DNA from: Pelagophyceae sp. CCMP2097
Lineage: Eukaryota > Sar > Pelagophyceae
Reading direction: 5' to 3'
Length of the DNA: 57,348 nt
Assembly: GCA_026770575.1 (NCBI GenBank)
Contig: MU657216.1
Location: 1 to 57,348, forward strand
Shown here: in pieces, positions 52,835-57,348 of the stretch
How positions within the stretch are numbered: the first letter of the stretch is position 1
Layout: the number at the start of each line of letters is the position of its first letter
Made by a program: the position numbers and the translations under genes
The notes under the pieces: generated by a model
Database searches by the model: none
What the model saw: the letters and a program-made list of their open reading frames with translations, nothing else
What the model was told of the DNA's origin: nothing

Positions 52835-52874
52835 TTTACATGTCGCGGGGCTGATTTACATGTCTCGGGGCTGG
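52835..52874 (+). repeat. 20-bp tandem duplication spanning a stop codon
   Basis: tttacatgtcgcggggctga is followed directly by tttacatgtctcggggctgg. The second copy contains the reverse complement of the UbiE/COQ5 stop and last codons (RDM-stop), and the first copy repeats them downstream. Confidence 0.9.
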
Positions 52875-53775
52875 GCGACGTAGAGCGCGACGCTGCCGCA
52901 GGCGAAGAGCGTCGGCGGATTCGATAGCTTGAAACCGGCTTCCTCGATTTGCGCCGCGAATGCCGCGGGAGGGGGGAAGTCGGTAATGGACTTTTGGAGA
53001 TGCTCGTACTCCGCCGTGGACATGCTAAGTGTCCGACGCACGTTTCCAAGTGTCCGACGCAAAGGGCGGGGCGATGGTACTCACGCGCCGGAGAGGAGGG
53101 AGCCGAGGACGGGGACGACACGACGGATGAAGAAGCGCGCGAGCGGCGCGAGCGGGCCGGCCTCTGGGACGCAAAACTCCATTACTCCAAGTGTCGCGTT
53201 CGGGGCCTGTCAGGGCACGTGGGCTCCGCGGGGCGGGGCGGTGGACTCACGGCGACGCGGCGCATCTCGCGGAGGGCCTTTGAGCGGTCCGGGACGTTCC
53301 TGATCCCAAACGAGATAGTGATCTTGTCAAACGACCCGTCGGCTAAACCTTCGAGGGCCTGGGCGTCGCCGAGCTCGAGGACGACGGTGCCGTCTAGGCC
53401 GCGCTCGGCGACCTTTGTGCGTCCGACGGCGAGCATGTTCGCGGACGGGTCGATGCCGAGCACATTCGCGCCGCGCTGGCCGTGGAGGATGGCCACGTCG
53501 GCGGTGCCCGTCGCGAGGTCTAGGACGCGGTCGCCGGGCCCGACGTTTAACGCATCGACCATGGCCACGCGCCAGGACTTGTCCAGGCCCAATGACATGA
53601 ATTTGTTCGCAATGTCATACGTTGCCGCAATCTTGTCGAACATCTGCCCAGACCCGAGCGTCGCGCCCCCTTCTGCGCCCGAATGGCCCAGCGACGCGAA
53701 GTACGCCGCGAGAGCGGCGACGGCCGACACCAGCGCAACCTTTTTGAGCATCGTCCCACGCGTCGCCGAAAACAC
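52856..53775 (-). CDS. UbiE/COQ5 family quinone C-methyltransferase
   Basis: Exons 53775-53251, 53206-53085 and 53024-52856 give 271 residues (donors GTGAGT, acceptors CAG and TAG). The N terminus MFSATRGTMLKKVALVSAVA is hydrophobic and could be a transit peptide or anchor. Motifs: MFDKIAATYDIANKFMSLGL, DKSWRVAMVDALNVGPGDRV, SAM-binding LDLATGTADVA, VLGIDPSANML, DGSFDKITISFGIRNVPDRS, LGVMEFCVPEAGPLAPLA and AEYEHLQKSITDFPPP. UbiE/COQ5/MenG enzymes methylate the quinone ring in ubiquinone or phylloquinone/menaquinone synthesis; sequence alone does not settle which. Confidence 0.92.
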
Positions 53776-54053
53776 AGTTCTTCAGCGATACGTGAATGGG
53801 TTCAGTGATTAGGGTGGCGCGGACGGCGCCCTGGGCTTGGACAACGACGAGGCGCCGCCATACGCTCTTCGAGAGCCCGGGCTCGGAGCTCCGGGCCTCC
53901 TCTCGAGAAATCGGAAGCGGGAGGCCACCCGCCGCCAGGAGGGTGGTCCTCCAGCGTGCTATGCTCGTTGGTCCGTTGCAGTCGTTGTTTCAATAAGACC
54001 GAGGCTGGGGCGGGTACACGGGGGCTCGTGAGGGGCGCGCGACGTGCGGCTTT

Positions 54054-54362
54054 TCAAAAGTGGCGGATCCAAGGGCGGTTCGGGAGACGGCCGGCGAGGT
54101 GCGCCTCTTGCGGCGGCGGGTCGCCGTTTTGTCTAGGCCTTGGGCCGGTACGAGACGCGGTACGAGGCGAAGTTTTAAGGCTTTTACGCCGTCGAAGCGC
54201 ACCAGACTGGAAGCAGCAGCCGCGGTCCTTCTGGCCCGCACCGGCGGCGTTTGCCTCGCCGGCGAAGCACATCGCGACTTCCCAGTTCTCCGCCAGGAAG
54301 GTACACATGGCGCTTGGGTGCTCCTCGAGAGTCCTGAGAAGGTCGGATCTTGAAGGATACAT
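54054..54362 (-). pseudogene. Duplicated 5' module of the neighbouring Cys-rich gene
   Basis: The frame MYPSRSDLLRTLEEHPSAMC leads into TFLAENWEVAMCFAGEANAA and GAGQKDRGCCFQSGAL, which parallels the start of the 54390-56057 protein (LLAQNWEVALCFAGEADGAG, GAGQQDRGCLFQSGAL). About 150 bp align closely, then similarity ends. It lies just downstream in the same orientation. It looks like a partial tandem duplication rather than a gene. Confidence 0.65.
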
Positions 54363-54389
54363 GTATGTGTTCCATTTGAACTACCGCCG

Positions 54390-56057
54390 TTAGGCGTTCT
54401 TCTCCTCGGAGCGGAGCAAGTCCCGGGCCTTGTTGCGCCACTCGCGGAGTGTGCGGCAGGCGCGGTCGGGCCGCGAGTTGCGCGTCGCGAGGACGGCAAA
54501 CGAGCGGTCGGTCGGGTCGATGTTGGCGAGGTGCTTGACCGTCGTGATGCCGAGCTCGGCGAGGCGCTGCAGCTTGTTGGTGCCGAGGTAGGAGATGGTG
54601 CTGACCGTGAGCAAAGCGCCCTGATCGCCGCCCGTACATGCGGCGCGCTGCTTGTGGACGTTGGCGCGCTGCGGCACGGGCTTGGTCGCGGCGGCGCGGT
54701 GCGGCGCGGGCGCGTGGCGCTGCGTCTTCTTCTTGTGCTGGGTGCGCGTCATGCACGCGGACCGCGACGGGGCCGCGACGGAGGACGACGAGCTAGAGTA
54801 GGACTCGTCGTCGTCGGAGCCTGCCGAGGCCAGCGACTTGGTGATGACCGTGTCCACGTCGTCGCCCACGGGCTGCTGCGGCTGCACGGCCACGGGCGGC
54901 TCGACCCTGACCTTGGGCGGCGGCGCGCGCCGCTGCGGCCGCGGCTCGGCCTTGAGGCGCGCCAAAAGCGCGGTAGTCTTGCCCGCGCCGCTGCGCGGCA
55001 CGTCGGCGCCGTAGTCGTAGAGGTAATCGGCGCCGTCGTCGCAGGAGAAGAGCTCGAAAATGGACATGTCCACCTGGTCCAGCGCCTCGTCGGCCTTCGA
55101 CCGCGGCGTCGACGACCGCGGCGTCTTGGGCGCGTGCTTGAGCACGTCGAGGCGCGTGAGGAACGACTCGAGCGCGTCGGCGGGGTTGGCCTCGCTTGCC
55201 GAAGCGTCGAAGAAGGCGTCCTCGAGGGGCACGTCGGCGAGCTTGTGCTTCTTCGTCGCGAGGGGCGCGTCGTCGGCCTGCCCGGCCTCGTCGCCGTACC
55301 CGTGCTTGGTGCCCGAAATTGCGCGGTGCGGCGGCGGCGCTGGCGCGCGCGCCGTCGTAGCCGCGCCGACCTCGCCGCGCGCGCCCGTCGGCGCGCCCGT
55401 GCGCCACTTTTGGTAGCCGCTGCGGAACTCGGCGAAGCGCTTCTTGAGTGACTTCGGGTCCAGCAAATGGTGGCGCCGGCACGTCGGGCACTGGTCCATC
55501 TGGTACTCCGCGCACCGCGACAGGCACTTAGTGCTGTTCTGGATCTGGTTGGCCTTGCTGAGGCAGAAGACGCCGCAGCAGCCGATCTCGCAGGGCGCGT
55601 CGTCGGTCGTCGGAAGCGCGTAGCGCGCGTAGATGCAGCCAGCTTGCGAACGCGCGTAGATGAGGCTGCAGGGCCCGCAGCCGCTGCAGTGACAGGCGCG
55701 GTAGGAGGCGACGTCGCAGCGCCAGCAGCAGTTGGTCGTGTCGGCCTTGAGGCAGCACTTTTCGTCCCAGGCCTCGCACGTCATCGTATTCTGCGCGCCT
55801 TTCGACGAACAGCAGGCGTGCGGACCACCCACGCCGACGCAGCGCTGGCCCGCCGCAGCGCTGGCCCGCGCTGACGCAGCGCCCTCAAACCCCGGGCCCC
55901 TCTGGCTCCGGACGCAAGCTTTGAAGTTTGAAGGCTTCGAGGCCAGCGCACCGGACTGGAAGAGGCAGCCGCGGTCCTGCTGGCCGGCACCCGCTCCGTC
56001 CGCCTCGCCGGCGAAGCACAGCGCGACTTCCCAGTTCTGCGCCAGTAAGGTGCTCAT
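54390..56057 (-). CDS. Intronless Cys-rich protein with C-terminal helix-hairpin-helix-like segment, function unknown
   Basis: One frame of 555 residues (ATG 56057). The N terminus (MSTLLAQNWEVALCFAGEAD, CLFQSGAL) is followed by a dense Cys/His-rich region (CCLKADTTNCCWRCDVAS, CHCSGCGPCSLIY, CEIGCCGVFCLSKANQ, CPTCRRHH) that could bind several metal ions. The middle is acidic and Ser-rich. Near the end ISYLGTNKLQRLAELGITTV-KHLA resembles helix-hairpin-helix DNA-binding motifs, and REWRNKARDLLRSEEKNA is basic. I do not recognise the family; a nuclear or DNA-associated role is only a guess. Unlike most genes here it has no intron. Confidence 0.6.
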   Translation of the reverse strand: MSTLLAQNWEVALCFAGEADGAGAGQQDRGCLFQSGALASKPSNFKACVRSQRGPGFEGAASARASAAAGQRCVGVGGPHACCSSKGAQNTMTCEAWDEKCCLKADTTNCCWRCDVASYRACHCSGCGPCSLIYARSQAGCIYARYALPTTDDAPCEIGCCGVFCLSKANQIQNSTKCLSRCAEYQMDQCPTCRRHHLLDPKSLKKRFAEFRSGYQKWRTGAPTGARGEVGAATTARAPAPPPHRAISGTKHGYGDEAGQADDAPLATKKHKLADVPLEDAFFDASASEANPADALESFLTRLDVLKHAPKTPRSSTPRSKADEALDQVDMSIFELFSCDDGADYLYDYGADVPRSGAGKTTALLARLKAEPRPQRRAPPPKVRVEPPVAVQPQQPVGDDVDTVITKSLASAGSDDDESYSSSSSSVAAPSRSACMTRTQHKKKTQRHAPAPHRAAATKPVPQRANVHKQRAACTGGDQGALLTVSTISYLGTNKLQRLAELGITTVKHLANIDPTDRSFAVLATRNSRPDRACRTLREWRNKARDLLRSEEKNA

Positions 56058-56892
56058 GGCGCTCGGGTGGAACTCGAGGGTTAGGATTACAATAGGGGGT
56101 TATGGGATCCTTTGAAACACTAAACTTTTCACTGTAACATGTACGCAAAATTCTGGAAATCTGCAAGGCCGTTATGAAAATTTGAGAAGTATAAATACGA
56201 GAAGCGTTATAAACACGTTTTAAACGTTTTAAAAAAAGGACCCGAAACGCCACGCCCGGCGAGAGGGACTAGTACTAGGAATCTTCCTAGTGGTAGATTA
56301 TTACGGGCAACATTCTTTCAGAGTAAGTTACTTCCCAGTAAATTACCAAGCCCGAGGCTGGTGCCCCGAGGCTGTAGCCGACCCGAGACATGCGCGCCGC
56401 TTTCATCCCGCTTGCGAGGTCGCGGAAGGCGACCACGCCAACCCGCGACACGACGCGAAACATCGCTCCGGCGACGGCGGTCGTACCGGGTGCACCCCCA
56501 GGGCAGCTCCCCAGGGCGTGCATTGCCAAAATTCAAAATATGACGATCGCTAAGCCTGAATATATTACTCTTAATCCTATCGCTGAACAAGAAGAGACTT
56601 CGAAGTAACTTGCCGGAATACGACGGGATTATTCCCGATTATCGGCAACTTACCAGGAAGAGCTCGTTACCAGCCTCGACCTCGGCGCCAGCCTCGCGGT
56701 GGCGTCCACGACTGCGCAGTGCGTCGGCAACGAGACGAAGCCGAAGGGCGAAGTGTGGAAATGGTTCAAGAAAGTCGATAGGAATCCTAGTTAGTTACTT
56801 TGAGCCCTTGGTAACATTCCCAATTATTCCCGGTAAATTACCGTAAGGGTAAGTTACTACATTTGTTACCGTTCTAGGAATTCCTATCACTA
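56058..56892. other. AT-rich intergenic block with palindromic ctagga motifs
   Basis: Base composition drops well below the surrounding GC content. Variants of the palindrome occur at 56275-56290 (ctaggaatcttcctag), 56779-56789 (taggaatccta) and 56874-56886 (ctaggaattccta). Related gtaagttac/aaattacc strings lie at both ends of 56320-56850, hinting at a degraded inverted-repeat element, but I could not define its termini. No gene is supported. Confidence 0.45.
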
Positions 56893-57300
56893 GAGTAAAG
56901 GTCAATTTAAGAACCGGCTAGGTAAAATATTACTATTAATCGAAAAAGGATTGTGAGTAAGCGAAAAGAAAAAAAAACAGCGGCCCGGCGACGCCGTTGT
57001 TTGCAGTTTTGACGCTGCCAGGGGACGCGTCTGGGTCCCCTCCACCCACCCCCAAATCATGGCGTCCGCGGAGGACTTCTGTGAGAAATTTAGCATAGGC
57101 AGAGTCCGGACCGACCATCGGTTCCTTAAAAACCGCCGGTCAGATTAAGAACCGGGCCCCTGGAGCCGTACAATATCCCAATAAGGGATTTAGTGGATTT
57201 TAGTCGGGCCTTATAAATGCCTTATTGAGATATTGAACGTCTTTTGTCGATTTTTTCGTCGGTTCTTAAATTGACCAGGTTCTTAAATTGACCTTTACTC
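56893..57300 (-). mobile_element. TA-flanked MITE, copy 2 (opposite orientation)
   Basis: Reverse complement of the element at 41632-41996, with the same termini (gagtaaaggtcaatttaaga ... tcttaaattgacctttactc) and TA on both sides (56891-56892, 57301-57302). It is 408 bp because of extra sequence (ggctaggtaaaatattactattaatc region) near its left end. The subterminal gtcaatttaagaacc tandem repeat is at the right end, confirming the orientation. Confidence 0.88.
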
Positions 57301-57348
57301 TACAAATTGTAATAAACGCGCTTTTCGAGCGCAGCGAGCCGAAATCGC

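Noticed and set aside
1..57348. CRISPR arrays, bacterial operons, phage or defence islands
   Set aside because: Spaced repeats of CRISPR type are absent, genes are spliced and mostly monocistronic, and all recognised families are eukaryotic or of organelle type.

Overview
The window is nuclear DNA from a GC-rich, gene-dense, intron-containing eukaryotic alga. I infer a photosynthetic stramenopile, possibly a pelagophyte. Three reading frames start with a secretory signal followed by an A-A-F or A-A-W plastid-import-like motif. Nearly all genes are cut by very short GT-AG introns (about 40 to 220 nt). Flagellum or centrosome families are present (FAM221, TBCCD1, a four-EF-hand calflagin-like protein). 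Organelle RNA-binding octotricopeptide repeat (OPR) proteins are also present. Species assignment is inference; no rRNA or organelle marker lies in the window.

Layout. 1-0.5 kb: end of an ankyrin gene. 0.9-2.2 kb: WD40 gene copy 1. 3.5-12.8 kb: a zinc-knuckle/Q-rich gene, FAM221-like, an SLC10A7-like carrier, a small plastid membrane protein, a secreted GH43-like beta-propeller, PHAX, MsrA and a UPF0047/YjbQ protein. 13-17.4 kb: an ABCC transporter with a solo WD40 repeat behind it. 17.9-19.6 kb: a 5'-truncated retroelement tail with target-site duplications, inserted 24 bp upstream of peptidyl-tRNA hydrolase 2. 19.6-23.7 kb: two OPR genes, one with an N-terminal RRM. 24.1-27.5 kb: a large type I membrane protein with IPT-like repeats, then a decayed WD40 copy. 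28.8-37.2 kb: a PatB-type aminotransferase, a cupredoxin-DUF305 fusion, and a complete 10-exon phosphoribosylformylglycinamidine synthase. 37.6-38.8 kb: WD40 copy 3, interrupted by a 150-N gap. 39-42 kb: an EF-hand gene between inverted copies of a tRNA-like repeat, followed by a TA-flanked MITE. 42.2-53.8 kb: ankyrin protein, a sulfotransferase-fucosyltransferase fusion, TBCCD1, an inositol polyphosphate 5-phosphatase, eIF6, a lumenal FKBP and a UbiE/COQ5 methyltransferase. 54-57.3 kb: an intronless Cys-rich gene with a duplicated 5' module, an AT-rich block and a second MITE copy in the opposite orientation.

Genes are packed on both strands with little spacing (eIF6 and FKBP start codons are 148 bp apart) and do not form operons. 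I phased 59 introns by hand. GTGCGT is the commonest donor hexamer, and most acceptors are TAG or CAG followed by G. The points most worth a second look are the sulfotransferase-fucosyltransferase fusion, the dispersed WD40 family with intact, broken and single-repeat copies, the tRNA-like inverted repeats around the EF-hand gene, the truncated retroelement tail at the PTH2 start, and the donor-site bias.

Splice coordinates were derived by eye from frame continuity and GT/AG sites; allow a few bases of error. Frame breaks may be real or assembly errors, as the N gap shows this is a draft assembly.
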